Part shown: positions 33,755 to 43,757 of the stretch, one piece after another
How the letters are laid out: every line of letters starts with the position of its first letter
Position numbering within the stretch: the stretch's first letter is position 1
Source of the DNA: Polaribacter sp. Z022
GTDB taxonomy: Bacteria > Bacteroidota > Bacteroidia > Flavobacteriales > Flavobacteriaceae
Length of the DNA: 64,000 nucleotides
Direction of reading: 5' to 3'
NCBI RefSeq assembly: GCF_023555495.1
Contig: NZ_JALCZO010000007.1
Location: 62,001-126,000, forward strand
Translations under genes and position numbers: made by a program
Notes under the pieces: generated by a model
Databases searched by the model: none
Told to the model about the DNA's origin: nothing
Seen by the model: only the letters and a program-made list of their open reading frames with translations

Positions 33755-34894
33755 TTAAAGGACTCCTTTAGTTGATGGCAAAAACATTTTGTTTGCATCT
33801 CTTTTTACGGCCATTTTCATTGCTTTTGCAAAAGCTTTAAAAATTCCTTCTATTTTATGGTGTTCATTATCACCTTCAGCTTTAATATTTAAATTACATT
33901 TTGCACCGTCTGTAAAGGATTTAAACAAGTGTAAAAACATTTCTGTAGGCATATCTCCTATCATTTCACGTTTAAAATCTGCATCCCAAACTAACCAAGG
34001 TCTTCCTCCAAAATCTACTGCTGCTTGCGCTAAACAATCATCCATAGGTAAACAAAATCCATAACGTTCAATACCTAATTTATTCCCTAAAGCTTTATGG
34101 AATAATTCCCCTAAAGCAATCATGGTATCTTCTATGGTATGATGTTCATCTACTTCTAAATCTCCATCAACTTTTACTGTTAAATCCATAGCACCATGTC
34201 TACCAATTTGGTCTAACATATGATCAAAGAATTTTACACCAGTATCAATACTATTTTTACCAGAACCATCTAAGTTTAATTTGATATAAATCTTAGTTTC
34301 ATTGGTATTTCTAGTAATTTCAGAAACTCTATCTTCTAATTTTAAAAACTCATAAATTTCCTTCCAATCAGTACTTGTAAGTGCAATGCAATCTAAAATT
34401 TCTTGTTTAGAAGTTTCAATTTCATCAGCTCCTAATTCTGGATCTTCTGATAGAAAGATTCCTTTAGAACCTAGGTTTTTAGCCAATTCCATATCTGTAA
34501 TTCTATCTCCTAAAACAAACGAATTTTCTAAATCATAATCTTCAGAAAAATAGTTGGTTAACAAACCTGTTCTTGGTTTTCTAGTTTCAGCATTTTCATG
34601 TGGAAACGTTTTATCTATACAGATTTCAGAAAAAACAACTCCTTCTTTTTCAAAAGCTGAAATAATTTTATTTTGAGCAGGCCAAAAAGTATCTTCAGGA
34701 AAAGAATCTGTTCCTAATCCATCTTGATTTGTTACCATCACCAATTCAAAATCTAATTCTGAAGCAATTTTTGCCATGAATTGAAACACTTTTGGATAGT
34801 ATTCTAACTTTTCTAAACTATCTAATTGATAATCTACAGGTGGTTCTAAAACTAATGTTCCATCTCTATCTATAAATAATACTTTTTTACTCAT
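33755..34894 (-). CDS. hisB: Bifunctional histidinol-phosphatase / imidazoleglycerol-phosphate dehydratase
   Basis: A 379-residue fusion. The HAD-type phosphatase (residues 1-170) opens [13 protein letters not shown] with the two catalytic Asp residues, and includes [15 protein letters not shown]. The dehydratase (about 185-379) has the metal-binding histidines in [23 protein letters not shown] and [11 protein letters not shown]. The enzyme performs steps 6 and 8. The fused form is usual in Bacteroidota and enterobacteria. Confidence 0.97.
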   Translation of the reverse strand: MSKKVLFIDRDGTLVLEPPVDYQLDSLEKLEYYPKVFQFMAKIASELDFELVMVTNQDGLGTDSFPEDTFWPAQNKIISAFEKEGVVFSEICIDKTFPHENAETRKPRTGLLTNYFSEDYDLENSFVLGDRITDMELAKNLGSKGIFLSEDPELGADEIETSKQEILDCIALTSTDWKEIYEFLKLEDRVSEITRNTNETKIYIKLNLDGSGKNSIDTGVKFFDHMLDQIGRHGAMDLTVKVDGDLEVDEHHTIEDTMIALGELFHKALGNKLGIERYGFCLPMDDCLAQAAVDFGGRPWLVWDADFKREMIGDMPTEMFLHLFKSFTDGAKCNLNIKAEGDNEHHKIEGIFKAFAKAMKMAVKRDANKMFLPSTKGVL

Positions 34895-34945
34895 TTTATT
34901 CTATTTTTTTGATTCTTGTACTATCAAAAATCAAATGGTACTAAA

Positions 34946-36001
34946 TTATTGTATCGCCTTTAATGCTCTAATTAAGCGTTGATTTTCTTCACAAATACCA
35001 ACACTAATTCGTAAACAATTTTCACATAAAGGTTGGTTGGTTCTATTTCTTATAACCACACCATACTCAATTAATTGATTGTATCTTTTTGTAGCATCGT
35101 CTACTTTTAAGAGTAGAAAATTACCATCAGAAGGATATATTTTTTCTATATAACTAACACAACATTCTAATTCTTTTTTTAAACGTTTTCTTTCGCTAAT
35201 TAATTGAGCTACTTCATTTTGAATTTCATCCATTTTTTGAAGTCTAACTGCAGCTCTTTGTTGTGTTAATTCATTAACATTATAAGGTGGTTTTATGTTT
35301 TTTAAAACTTGTACAATCTCTTTAGAGGCATAACAAGTTCCTAACCTTATTCCTGCTAAACCATAAGCCTTAGATAATGTTTGTGTAATAATTAAATTAG
35401 GAAATTTATCTAATTTTTCTAACCAGCTTTTTTGTTCAGAAAAATCTATATAGGCTTCGTCTAAAACAACTAAACCATTAAATTTATTTAGTAATTGTTC
35501 TACAGCATTAACTGAAAAACTATTACCTGTAGGATTGTTAGGAGAACATAAAAATAAAAGTTTACTATTGGCATCTACTTTTTCTAAAATAGCATCAACA
35601 TCTGGTTCAAACTCTTGGTTTAATAATACTTTTCTGTTTTCTATAGCATTTACATCTGCTAAAACACTGTACATTCCATATGTTGGTGGAAGTGTAATAA
35701 TATTATCTACATTAGGTTCACAAAAAGCTCTAAATATTAAATCTAATACTTCATCACTTCCATTACCTAACAATATGTTTTCTTTAGAAATTCCTTTAAT
35801 ATCAGATAATAATTCTTTAACATCATTTTGATGTGGATCTGGATAACGATTTACGCCGTTTTCAAACGGATTTTCGTTAGCATCTAAGAAAATCATTTCT
35901 TTAGATGTAGCATCTTTATACTCATCTCTTGCAGATGAATATGGCTTTAGAGATTTAATATTTTCTCTAATTAAATTGTTGATGTTAAAATCTGTTTTCA
36001 T
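34946..36001 (-). CDS. hisC: Histidinol-phosphate aminotransferase
   Basis: A 351-residue PLP enzyme (step 7). FLDANENPFENGVNRYPDP is the substrate-binding N-terminus. CSPNNPTGN and VVLDEAYIDFS are cofactor contacts. The Schiff-base Lys is in TQTLSKAYGLAGIRLG. LRISVG near the end holds the carboxylate-binding Arg. Gaps are 51 bp to hisB and 40 bp from hisD. Confidence 0.97.
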   Translation of the reverse strand: MKTDFNINNLIRENIKSLKPYSSARDEYKDATSKEMIFLDANENPFENGVNRYPDPHQNDVKELLSDIKGISKENILLGNGSDEVLDLIFRAFCEPNVDNIITLPPTYGMYSVLADVNAIENRKVLLNQEFEPDVDAILEKVDANSKLLFLCSPNNPTGNSFSVNAVEQLLNKFNGLVVLDEAYIDFSEQKSWLEKLDKFPNLIITQTLSKAYGLAGIRLGTCYASKEIVQVLKNIKPPYNVNELTQQRAAVRLQKMDEIQNEVAQLISERKRLKKELECCVSYIEKIYPSDGNFLLLKVDDATKRYNQLIEYGVVIRNRTNQPLCENCLRISVGICEENQRLIRALKAIQ

Positions 36002-36041
36002 ATTAAAACCTCTTTAGTGCAATTGAGGAAACATTTAGTTA

Positions 36042-37325
36042 TTATTTTAAATCTTTTAAACGAATTGTTACTGCATTTTTATGAGCATCTAAACCTTCTG
36101 CTGCTGCCATTAATTCAATTGCATTTCCTATAAATTTTATTCCTTCTTTAGATATTTTTTGAAAGGTAATACTCTTTGTAAAACTATCTAAATTTACCCC
36201 AGAATACGATTTAGAAAATCCATTGGTTGGTAATGTATGATTGGTTCCTGATGCATAATCTCCAGCACTTTCTGGTGTATAATTGCCTATAAACACAGAA
36301 CCTGCATTTGCTATATTGTCTATATAAAATTCATTGTTATTTGTACAAACAATAAAATGTTCTGGACCATATTCATTAATCAATTCTAAGGCAATTTCAT
36401 CATTTTCTACTAAAATAGATTTAGAATTATCAATTGCTTTCTGTGCAATTTCAACTCTTGGCAGCGCTAAAAGTTGTTTTTCTATTTCTATAGAAACTTC
36501 ATCAATTAACTCTTTTGTTGTTGATACCAAAATTACTTGACTATCTGCTCCATGTTCTGCTTGACTTAATAAATCTGAAGCGACATAACTTGCATTTGCA
36601 GAATCGTCTGCAACTACTAATAATTCACTTGGTCCAGCAGGCATATCTATGGCAACACCATGTTTTGTAGACAGTTGTTTAGCAACAGTTACATACTGGT
36701 TTCCAGGTCCAAATATTTTATATACTTGCGGAATTGTTTCTGTACCAAACGTAAAACCTGCAATAGCTTGTATACCTCCTACTTTTATAATTTTTGTAAC
36801 GCCACATAAATTCGCAGCATATAAAATTGCTGGATTTATGTTCCCTTCTTTATTTGGTGGAGAGCATAAAACAATTTCTTTACAACCTGCAATTTGTGCA
36901 GGAATAGCCAACATTAAAACTGTAGAAAACAAAGGTGCTGTTCCACCTGGAATGTATAAACCTACTTTTTGAATAGGTCTTTTTTCTTGCCAACATGCAA
37001 CTCCATTTGTAGTTTCTACAAAAACTTTTTCAGTTTTTTGAGCTGCATGAAAATTGGTGATATTTTCTTTTGCAACATTAATTGCTTCTTTTAACTCTTC
37101 TGAAACTAAACTAATTGCTGTGTCAATTTCATCAGATGAAACGATGTTGTCTTCTAAAGAAACACCATCAAACTGTTTCGTGTATTTTTTTATTGCACTA
37201 TCACCATTGGTTTGTACATCTGTAAAAACCTTATTTACAACATCTTCAATGTCATCAACCGTTTTTGTAGGTCTTTCTAAGATTTTGTTCCAATCTATTT
37301 TTGATGGATTATTTATGATTTTCAT
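36042..37325 (-). CDS. hisD: Histidinol dehydrogenase
   Basis: A 427-residue zinc- and NAD-dependent enzyme oxidising histidinol to histidine. The motif IPGGTAPLFSTVLMLAIPAQ is at about 126-145, FGPGNQYVTVAK and DMPAGPSELLVVAD follow, SQAEHGADSQ has zinc ligands, and GPEHFIV contains the catalytic Glu-His pair. The length is typical. A partial repeat lies in the 93-bp gap to hisG. Confidence 0.97.
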   Translation of the reverse strand: MKIINNPSKIDWNKILERPTKTVDDIEDVVNKVFTDVQTNGDSAIKKYTKQFDGVSLEDNIVSSDEIDTAISLVSEELKEAINVAKENITNFHAAQKTEKVFVETTNGVACWQEKRPIQKVGLYIPGGTAPLFSTVLMLAIPAQIAGCKEIVLCSPPNKEGNINPAILYAANLCGVTKIIKVGGIQAIAGFTFGTETIPQVYKIFGPGNQYVTVAKQLSTKHGVAIDMPAGPSELLVVADDSANASYVASDLLSQAEHGADSQVILVSTTKELIDEVSIEIEKQLLALPRVEIAQKAIDNSKSILVENDEIALELINEYGPEHFIVCTNNNEFYIDNIANAGSVFIGNYTPESAGDYASGTNHTLPTNGFSKSYSGVNLDSFTKSITFQKISKEGIKFIGNAIELMAAAEGLDAHKNAVTIRLKDLK

Positions 37326-37340
37326 TTTTTATTTCTAATT

Positions 37341-37378
37341 GTCATTTCGAGTTTAACGTGAAATCTGAAAGATTCCTC
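37341..37378. repeat. Partial interspersed repeat in the hisG-hisD junction
   Basis: GTCATTTCGAGTTTAACG followed by TGAAATCTGAAAGATTCC is half of a GTCATTTCGA-type element as at 53431-53514. Its right half is missing or decayed. Confidence 0.5.
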
Positions 37379-37418
37379 CATTACAATCGGAATTAGATAC
37401 TTAATAATTTTTAACAGA

Positions 37419-38276
37419 CTATAAAACCATCTTTTCAATTGGACAAACTAAAATACCCTCTGCTCCATTTATTTTTAATTCATCTATAATTTCCCAAAAC
37501 TCATTTTTACTAATTACAGTATGAACAGAACTCCAACCTTTTTCTGCTAAAGGCAATACAGTAGGACTTCTCATACCTGGTAAAAGTTGTAAGATATTAT
37601 CTAACTTATCATTTGGTGCATTTAATAAGATGTATTTAGAATTTCTACCTTTTAAAACCGATTGAATTCTAAACTGAATTTTTTGTAAAATTGCTTTTCT
37701 GTCTTCAGTAATTTCTGGTGACACAGCTAATACTGCTTCAGATTTTAAAAGTACTTCAATTTCTTTTAATCCGTTTTTAAATAACGTACTTCCACTAGAA
37801 ACAATATCGCAAATAGCATCTGCTAAACCTATATTTGGTGCAATTTCTACAGAACCATTAATCTTGTGTAATTGAGCATCAACATTTTGTTCTTTTAAAA
37901 ATTTCTTTACAGTTTCTGGGTATGAAGTTGCAATTCTTTGTCCGTTTAAATCTTTTAAAGAATTTGCTTTAGATTCTTTAGGTACTGCTATAGAAACTTT
38001 ACATTTAGAAAATCCTAAACGCTCTACAAACTGAATGTCTGCCCCTTTTTCAATTAAAACATTTTCTCCAATTATAGCAGCATCCACTACTCCATCTTTT
38101 AAATATTGAGGAATATCTCCATTTCTTAAATAAAACACTTCTACAGGAAAATCTCTAGCAGCTGCTTTTAATTGATCTTTACCATTGTCTATAGAAATAC
38201 CAATGTCTTTCAAGATTTTCATTGAATCTTGATTTAATCTTCCTGATTTTTGTACTGCAATTCTTAATTTATTCAT
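37419..38276 (-). CDS. hisG: ATP phosphoribosyltransferase, long form
   Basis: A 285-residue long-form HisG, the committed and feedback-inhibited first enzyme. The N-terminus KLRIAVQKSGRLNQDSMKIL and GLADAICDIVSSGSTLFKNG (PRPP loop) identify it. The last 75 residues form the ACT-like regulatory domain that binds histidine (MRSPTVLPLAEKGWSSVHTV). It is the first structural gene of the operon and sits 47 bp beyond the attenuator hairpin. Confidence 0.97.
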   Translation of the reverse strand: MNKLRIAVQKSGRLNQDSMKILKDIGISIDNGKDQLKAAARDFPVEVFYLRNGDIPQYLKDGVVDAAIIGENVLIEKGADIQFVERLGFSKCKVSIAVPKESKANSLKDLNGQRIATSYPETVKKFLKEQNVDAQLHKINGSVEIAPNIGLADAICDIVSSGSTLFKNGLKEIEVLLKSEAVLAVSPEITEDRKAILQKIQFRIQSVLKGRNSKYILLNAPNDKLDNILQLLPGMRSPTVLPLAEKGWSSVHTVISKNEFWEIIDELKINGAEGILVCPIEKMVL

Positions 38277-38295
38277 TTTTGTTTTGTTAAATGCC

Positions 38296-38351
38296 TGAGC
38301 AAATACGGTTTTAAAATTGAAAAAACCCGTTTGATTTGCTCAAACGGGTTT
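38296..38351 (-). promoter_or_regulatory. His attenuator: terminator with downstream complementary segment
   Basis: On the minus strand AAACCCGTTTG (38351-38341) and CAAACGGGTTT (38333-38323) form an 11-bp stem followed by T residues, a strong terminator between the leader peptide and hisG. The loop side TGAGCAAAT is perfectly complementary to ATTTGCTCA at 38304-38296, so a competing structure exists in read-through RNA. Confidence 0.85.
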
Positions 38352-38382
38352 ATAAATATCTTGATTTTTATTCAATACACTT

Positions 38383-38439
38383 TTAAATCGCTTGACTGCA
38401 ATTGTAAAAATGACGATGATGTAATTGAATAAAGTTCAT
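38383..38439 (-). CDS. hisL: His operon leader peptide
   Basis: An 18-residue ORF, MNFIQLHHRHFYNCSQAI, upstream of hisG. Three of four consecutive residues are His (HHRH), the classic sensor of charged tRNA-His. It ends 31 bp before the terminator hairpin. The leader segment TTTATTCAAT (38433-38424) is complementary to ATTGAATAAA (38376-38367), just ahead of the terminator, so ribosome position could change the RNA fold. The mechanism is inferred by analogy with enterobacterial hisL. The sequence need not be related, and the symbol reflects role. Confidence 0.88.
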   Translation of the reverse strand: MNFIQLHHRHFYNCSQAI

Positions 38440-38458
38440 GTTCTTATTAATTTCTATG

Positions 38459-38466
38459 CAAATATA
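38459..38466 (-). promoter_or_regulatory. -7 promoter element of the his operon
   Basis: On the minus strand TATATTTG (TAnnTTTG) ends 19 bp before the leader peptide ATG. Confidence 0.55.
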
Positions 38467-38687
38467 AAAAATTTTATATCTAATAATCTAATTAAATTAA
38501 AGCAAAAAAGAAGAATTTTAAATATTTATCATATTGTTAATATTTGTTAGATTTTATTATTTTCTAATGAAAAATACGCTTTTTAGAGATAAATTATTAA
38601 TCATATCATACCATCTGCAAAGAGTAACCACTTATTATTTGTTTACAACTATTTTTTTGCATCTTTTAATCACTTATTTTTGCATCC

Positions 38688-39485
38688 ATGGAAAACAAGA
38701 AACAGGTAACAAAAAAACTTCAAAAAGCAGTAGCAGAAGCCATTCAACAATATAACATGATTGCAGAAGGCGATAAAATTATGGTATGTCTTTCTGGAGG
38801 AAAAGATAGTTATGCCATGTTGCAAATGTTGCTATACTTTCAAAAAGTTGCACCTATACATTTTGATATTGTTGCTGTAAATCTAGATCAAAAACAACCT
38901 GGTTTTCCAGAAGAAATATTGCCTAATTATTTAAGTAACTTAGGTGTTGACTATAAAATTATAGAAAAAAACACCTATAAAATTGTAATGGATAAAACTC
39001 CTGAAGGTAAAACAACTTGTAGTTTATGCTCTCGTTTACGAAGAGGAACCCTGTATGAAGCTGCTAAAGATTTAGGCTGTAACAAATTGGCTTTAGGGCA
39101 TCATAGAAATGATATTTTAGAAACCTTTTTCTTAAACTTCTTTTTTGCAGGAAAAATGGAAACAATGCCTCCTAAATTTAAAAATGATGCTGGAGATTTA
39201 GAAGTATTAAGACCCTTGTCATTTTGTAAAGAAAGCGACATAGAAGTGTATGCTAATTTTATGAATTTCCCTATTATACCTTGTAATTTGTGTGGATCTC
39301 AAGAAAACTTACAACGTAAAAAAGTAAAGCAAATGATTAATGATTGGGAAACAGAATTTCCGAATAGAAATGCCATTATGATGAACGCTTTGCAAAATGT
39401 ATTTCCTTCTCATTTATTAGATACTAATTTGTATGATTTTAAAAACTTACAAACTAAAATAACAGAAGATTCTTTGGTAGAATAA
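38688..39485 (+). CDS. ttcA: tRNA 2-thiocytidine synthetase TtcA
   Basis: A 265-residue PP-loop ATPase that thiolates C32 in certain tRNAs. The PP-loop is [13 protein letters not shown] (about residues 32-44). The CxxC of the iron-sulphur site is [10 protein letters not shown] near residues 112-121. A third cluster ligand is in PCNLCGSQ. All are canonical for TtcA rather than TilS. The start ATG at 38688 is preceded by 240 bp shared with the his promoter on the other strand. Confidence 0.95.
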   Translation: MENKKQVTKKLQKAVAEAIQQYNMIAEGDKIMVCLSGGKDSYAMLQMLLYFQKVAPIHFDIVAVNLDQKQPGFPEEILPNYLSNLGVDYKIIEKNTYKIVMDKTPEGKTTCSLCSRLRRGTLYEAAKDLGCNKLALGHHRNDILETFFLNFFFAGKMETMPPKFKNDAGDLEVLRPLSFCKESDIEVYANFMNFPIIPCNLCGSQENLQRKKVKQMINDWETEFPNRNAIMMNALQNVFPSHLLDTNLYDFKNLQTKITEDSLVE

Positions 39486-39597
39486 ATTGCTTTAAAAGCG
39501 TTATTCTTATCGTTTTTCTTGTAGAAAATTGCTAACTTAGCTTGCGACTTTTTTAAGTTCTTAAAAACAAAAAAAACACATATTAAATTATTGTCGC

Positions 39598-40797
39598 ATG
39601 AAAAATTATTTCAAAAAGTATCCTAATAAAGAGGGATTCTTTGAAGAATATGGAGGTGCTTTTATACCTCCTGTTTTAGAAGCAGAAATGCAAAAAATTA
39701 CAGACGCTTATCATACTATAAGCAAATCTCATAACTTTATTCAAGAATTACGTAGCATCAGAAAACACTATCAAGGAAGACCAACTCCTGTATATTATTG
39801 TGCTCGTTTATCTGAAAAATATGGAGGTAGAATTTATTTAAAAAGAGAAGATTTAAATCACACAGGTGCCCATAAGTTAAACCATTGTATGGGAGAAGCT
39901 TTGTTAGCAAAACATTTGGGTAAGAAAAAACTAATAGCAGAAACTGGAGCAGGTCAACATGGTGTGGCTTTAGCAACAGCAGCAGCATATTTTGGTTTAG
40001 AGTGCGAAATTCATATGGGAGAAGTAGATATGAAAAAAGAGCATCCAAATGTGGTTAGAATGAAAATACTTGGAGCAACTGTTGTTCCTGTTTCTCATGG
40101 ATTAAAAACCTTAAAAGAGGCTGTAGATTCTGCTTTTGGTGCCTATTTAGAAGACCCTGTAAATTCTATTTATTGTATTGGTTCTGTTGTAGGCCCTCAC
40201 CCATTTCCTATGATGGTAAGAGATTTTCAAAGAGTTGTGGGTATAGAAGCAAAAGAACAGTTTTTTGAAATGACAGGTGAATTGCCAGACAATGTGGTAG
40301 CATGTGTTGGTGGTGGTAGTAATGCTATGGGAATTTTTTCTGCATTTTTAGATGATGAAGAATGTAACCTTTATGGTGTAGAACCTGCAGGTCGTTCTTT
40401 TGAACTTGGAGAACATGCAGCTACTATGAAATTTGGAACACCAGGTATTATTCATGGTTTTAAATGTTATACTTTACAAGATGAAAATGGTGAGCCTGCT
40501 CCTGTGTATTCTGTAGCAAGTGGACTAGATTATCCTGGAGTTGGTCCAGAACATAGTATGTTAAAAGACTTAAACAAGGTAAATTACGAATGTGCCAATG
40601 ATAAAGAAACAATAGATGCTTTTTATGAATTAAGTAGATTAGAAGGAATTATACCTGCTTTAGAGAGTTCTCATGCAGTTGCTTTTGCTCTAAAATTAGC
40701 AAAAGAAAACCCTCAGAAATCAATTTTAATCAATTTAAGCGGACGTGGAGATAAGGATATAGATTTTGTGGTAGATACATTTGGTTTGCCTAAATAA
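39598..40797 (+). CDS. trpB: Tryptophan synthase beta chain homologue, solitary
   Basis: A 399-residue PLP enzyme. The lysine forming the Schiff base is K93 in [16 protein letters not shown], the catalytic Glu is E115 in AETGAGQHG, and the phosphate loop is [10 protein letters not shown]. The chain follows TrpB1, which condenses indole and serine. It is odd in that no trpA or other trp gene is adjacent (neighbours are ttcA and a kinase). Motif variants such as AHKLNH (usually AHKTNQ/AHKINN) and [14 protein letters not shown] suggest a paralogue. It may be a stand-alone indole-scavenging enzyme beside a canonical copy elsewhere; that is inference. Confidence 0.88.
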   Translation: MKNYFKKYPNKEGFFEEYGGAFIPPVLEAEMQKITDAYHTISKSHNFIQELRSIRKHYQGRPTPVYYCARLSEKYGGRIYLKREDLNHTGAHKLNHCMGEALLAKHLGKKKLIAETGAGQHGVALATAAAYFGLECEIHMGEVDMKKEHPNVVRMKILGATVVPVSHGLKTLKEAVDSAFGAYLEDPVNSIYCIGSVVGPHPFPMMVRDFQRVVGIEAKEQFFEMTGELPDNVVACVGGGSNAMGIFSAFLDDEECNLYGVEPAGRSFELGEHAATMKFGTPGIIHGFKCYTLQDENGEPAPVYSVASGLDYPGVGPEHSMLKDLNKVNYECANDKETIDAFYELSRLEGIIPALESSHAVAFALKLAKENPQKSILINLSGRGDKDIDFVVDTFGLPK

Positions 40798-40826
40798 CAC
40801 CTTTTATCATTTATTACAAAACGGAT

Positions 40827-40853
40827 AAAGCTCAAGAAATATTCTTGAGCTTT
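40827..40853 (+). terminator. Terminator of the trpB homologue
   Basis: AAAGCTCAAGAA and TTCTTGAGCTTT form a 12-bp stem over a 3-nt loop, 30 bp after the stop. Confidence 0.8.
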
Positions 40854-40946
40854 ACTAAAAATATAGATAATTTATAGTATTCGTATTCCTTTAAATGCAT
40901 TGTAAAAACTAGCATTTTACCTATTTAAAGCTATATACAAGTTGCT

Positions 40947-40954
40947 TAAATTTG
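40947..40954 (+). promoter_or_regulatory. -7 promoter element of the PAS histidine kinase gene
   Basis: TAAATTTG matches TAnnTTTG, 26 bp before the ATG. Confidence 0.5.
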
Positions 40955-40979
40955 TAACTAATAATGGTTAATATAAAAA

Positions 40980-43337
40980 ATGAAAAAGTATAATTTTATA
41001 AATATTAAAATCCTCTTACTTATATTAATTCCTACAATTATTATAAGTTATGTTGGGCTTAATCATTATTACAATACAATAGTTAAAAACGAAATAGAAA
41101 TAATAAAATCTGGAGTTAAAAATGATTTAAATGCAAAAAGCATTTTAGTTAATGACATTTATAAATCACTTGCAAAAGATATTAATATTATAGATTGGGC
41201 TTTTCATAAAGAAGAAAACTCAAACAACATCAAAGACTTCTTTGTTTTGCTATCTAATTTACATGCCAATTATGATCAGGTAAGATATATTGATACTTTA
41301 GGACAAGAAGCTATTAGGGTAGATTTTGATAGCACCAATACAGCTATTGTTAAAGAATATGATAAACTACAAGATAAAAGCAACCGTTATTATTTTAAAA
41401 ATGCTAAAAAGTTAAAGAAAGGAGAAATATATTTTTCGAATATCGACTTAAATATGGAACATGGAAAAATAGAAGTTCCACACAATCCTGTACTTAGAGT
41501 TGCTTCAAAAATATATGATACCAAAAATAATTGGACAGGTGTAATAGTTATCAATTATTACATGAACAATTTATTTAATAAACTGAAACAAAATAGTAGT
41601 CATAATTTTGCAGATTTTGAACTATACAATAGTAAAGGCTTTGCACTTGTGTCTAAAAACACTTCTAAAAGTTTTAGTCACATTCTATTGAAATCAGATA
41701 GTTTAGCCTTACACAAAACAGAAAAACAACTTTGGCAACATTTAAAACAAAACAACCAAGGTACAGTTAATCAAAATGAAGCCATTTATATTTATAAAAA
41801 CCTAACTATAAATGCTAAAAGCACTTCAGATGTTCATTTTAAAGATAGTATTAATCTAATTCTGGTTCAAAAAATAGATTTAAATAAAGTTAATAAATCA
41901 CAATTTATTTATGTGCTTTATAAATGGGGCGTTTTAGTATTAATAACCGTATTTACGCTCTTTATAATTTTAAATATTCAGTATTATAACTATAAAATTC
42001 ACTATAAAAACAAAACATTAAAAAGAAAAAACAATCAATTAGAAGGGTTAAAAGACAAGCTTCAAGAAACATTACATATTAAAATAAACGAATTAAAACT
42101 TACCGAAAAAAAGTTTTACTCTATTTTTAACAATACAGGTATTGGTATAACATTAATAGACATTAATGGAAAACCAGAATTTTCTAATAAAAAATTTATA
42201 GAACTCTTAGGGTATTCTGAAGAAGAACTATCTACAATGACTTTTGCAGACTTTACTTACCCAGAAGACGTAAATGACGATGTAAAACGTTTTAAAAGAT
42301 TAATTAAAAGAGAAATTAGTTCTTTTAGCGAAGAAAAAAGATACATCTGTAAAGACGGTTCTGTTATTTGGGGCGCTATTAATGTTTCTTTATTACTAGA
42401 TAAAGAAAACAATATTGTAAATGTTATTGCAGCTATTACCAATATTACAGATCGTAAAGAAGCGCAAAAAGAAACCAAAAACTTAAAAAAAATTATTAAT
42501 AGGCTTAGTTATATTGCTAAAGTTTTAAATATAGATGCTGTTGAAAATATTTCTGATAAGAGTGAGTCTATGAATTTGGTTAAATATATAGAAAAACAAT
42601 CTACAGAAATTTTAAATGCCAATAAGGCTAGAGAAGAATTGCTTAAAAATTTAGAATACAAAAATACCGAGTTAAATAATTATGCACATATAGTATCTCA
42701 TGATTTAAGAACTCCTTTACAAAGTATATCTACTCTTTTTAGTTGGATAGAGATGGAACCAGAAAACACTTTAACAGAAGAAAGTACCAGTTTTGTACAA
42801 CTAATTCATGACAATTTAGAAAAAATGGAATCTTTAATTAAAGGGATTTTAAGTTATTCTAATTTAGATCAAAATGAAATGGAAGAATATCCTATAAATA
42901 CTTTTGATATGGTTACAGACATGGTTAAACTAATGCCAATACCTAATACCATAACCATTAACATCTCTAAAAACCTGCCTATTATTACAGGGAATAACAG
43001 TAGAATTTCTCAAGTTTTTCAAAATTTAATTAATAATGCTATTCAAAGTATTGTTACAGAAACTGGAGTTGTAGAAATAGATGCCATAGAAAAAGAAAAA
43101 TATTTCGAATTTTGGGTAAAAGACAATGGTAAAGGAATAGATAAAAAATACTTTAAAAAAATATTCGAACTTTTTCAAAGCATTGATGATTCTGAAACCA
43201 AAGTTGGTATGGGGTTATCTTTAGTAGAAAAAGTAGTTAAATTTTATGATGGTAAAATATGGGTAGAAAGTGAGTTAGGTAAAGGAAGTACATTTTATTT
43301 TGCATTTCCTAAAAGCAAAAAAAGTAACCTAAATTAA
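40980..43337 (+). CDS. Orphan Cache-PAS hybrid-free histidine kinase
   Basis: A 785-residue sensor kinase. Helix 1 is at about 10-25, a large periplasmic Cache-like domain is at 30-310, and helix 2 is at 314-336. A coiled coil leads to a PAS domain (about 376-492: FYSIFNNTGIGITLIDINGK to TDRKEAQ). The HisKA domain has the phospho-accepting His574 in YAHIVSHDLRTPL. HATPase motifs are QVFQNLINNAIQS, DNGKGID and GMGLSLVEK. No receiver domain and no response regulator gene are nearby, so its partner is unknown. It is a lone gene, transcribed after its own promoter. Confidence 0.92.
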   Translation: MKKYNFINIKILLLILIPTIIISYVGLNHYYNTIVKNEIEIIKSGVKNDLNAKSILVNDIYKSLAKDINIIDWAFHKEENSNNIKDFFVLLSNLHANYDQVRYIDTLGQEAIRVDFDSTNTAIVKEYDKLQDKSNRYYFKNAKKLKKGEIYFSNIDLNMEHGKIEVPHNPVLRVASKIYDTKNNWTGVIVINYYMNNLFNKLKQNSSHNFADFELYNSKGFALVSKNTSKSFSHILLKSDSLALHKTEKQLWQHLKQNNQGTVNQNEAIYIYKNLTINAKSTSDVHFKDSINLILVQKIDLNKVNKSQFIYVLYKWGVLVLITVFTLFIILNIQYYNYKIHYKNKTLKRKNNQLEGLKDKLQETLHIKINELKLTEKKFYSIFNNTGIGITLIDINGKPEFSNKKFIELLGYSEEELSTMTFADFTYPEDVNDDVKRFKRLIKREISSFSEEKRYICKDGSVIWGAINVSLLLDKENNIVNVIAAITNITDRKEAQKETKNLKKIINRLSYIAKVLNIDAVENISDKSESMNLVKYIEKQSTEILNANKAREELLKNLEYKNTELNNYAHIVSHDLRTPLQSISTLFSWIEMEPENTLTEESTSFVQLIHDNLEKMESLIKGILSYSNLDQNEMEEYPINTFDMVTDMVKLMPIPNTITINISKNLPIITGNNSRISQVFQNLINNAIQSIVTETGVVEIDAIEKEKYFEFWVKDNGKGIDKKYFKKIFELFQSIDDSETKVGMGLSLVEKVVKFYDGKIWVESELGKGSTFYFAFPKSKKSNLN

Positions 43338-43364
43338 TAGGATTCTTAGTTAGGTAAAAACAAC

Positions 43365-43757
43365 TTACCTCCTACCTTCTTTATAAACATCTAACCCAGC
43401 TTTTAATTTTCTTTTCATTTTAACTGCAGGTTGATAATTGATATGAAACTTTTTAATATTTCTTTTTACACTTAAATCTTCTGGAGCTTCTGCAGCTACC
43501 CCACTAAAACCCATTTTAAATTTACCAACATCACCTAAATCTACAATTTTACCTTCGCTTAAATGAAAATCTAATTTTTTACCCAAAGCCATTAAAACTG
43601 CTTTTACATCTACACTATGTAAAGTACACTCATTGCTAATGCTTTCGCTTAAAGTTTCTAGATCTATAGTACCTGTGTTTACTGCTTGTAAAATGTAATT
43701 GGGTGTGTTTTTACCAATGCTATTATTTCTTTTGGTAATTCTGTAACGTAATGCCAT
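43365..43757 (-). CDS. HU-like DNA-binding protein, Bacteroidota type
   Basis: A 130-residue member of the IHF/HU fold family as annotated in Bacteroidota (histone-like, longer than the 90-residue canonical HU). Residues 1-105 fit the domain: TLSESISNECTLHSVDVKAVLMAL is the helical body and GKIVDLGDVGKFKMGFSGVAA the beta-arm base. The tail is basic (KMKRKLKAGLDVYKEGRR). It probably bends or coats DNA. It converges with the upstream kinase gene and diverges from the restriction-like pair. Confidence 0.88.
   Translation of the reverse strand: MALRYRITKRNNSIGKNTPNYILQAVNTGTIDLETLSESISNECTLHSVDVKAVLMALGKKLDFHLSEGKIVDLGDVGKFKMGFSGVAAEAPEDLSVKRNIKKFHINYQPAVKMKRKLKAGLDVYKEGRR

Noticed and set aside
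33406..37338. Several plus-strand frames of 68-107 codons inside hisH to hisD
   Set aside because: They are antisense shadows of well-recognised his genes with no family match and no promoter.
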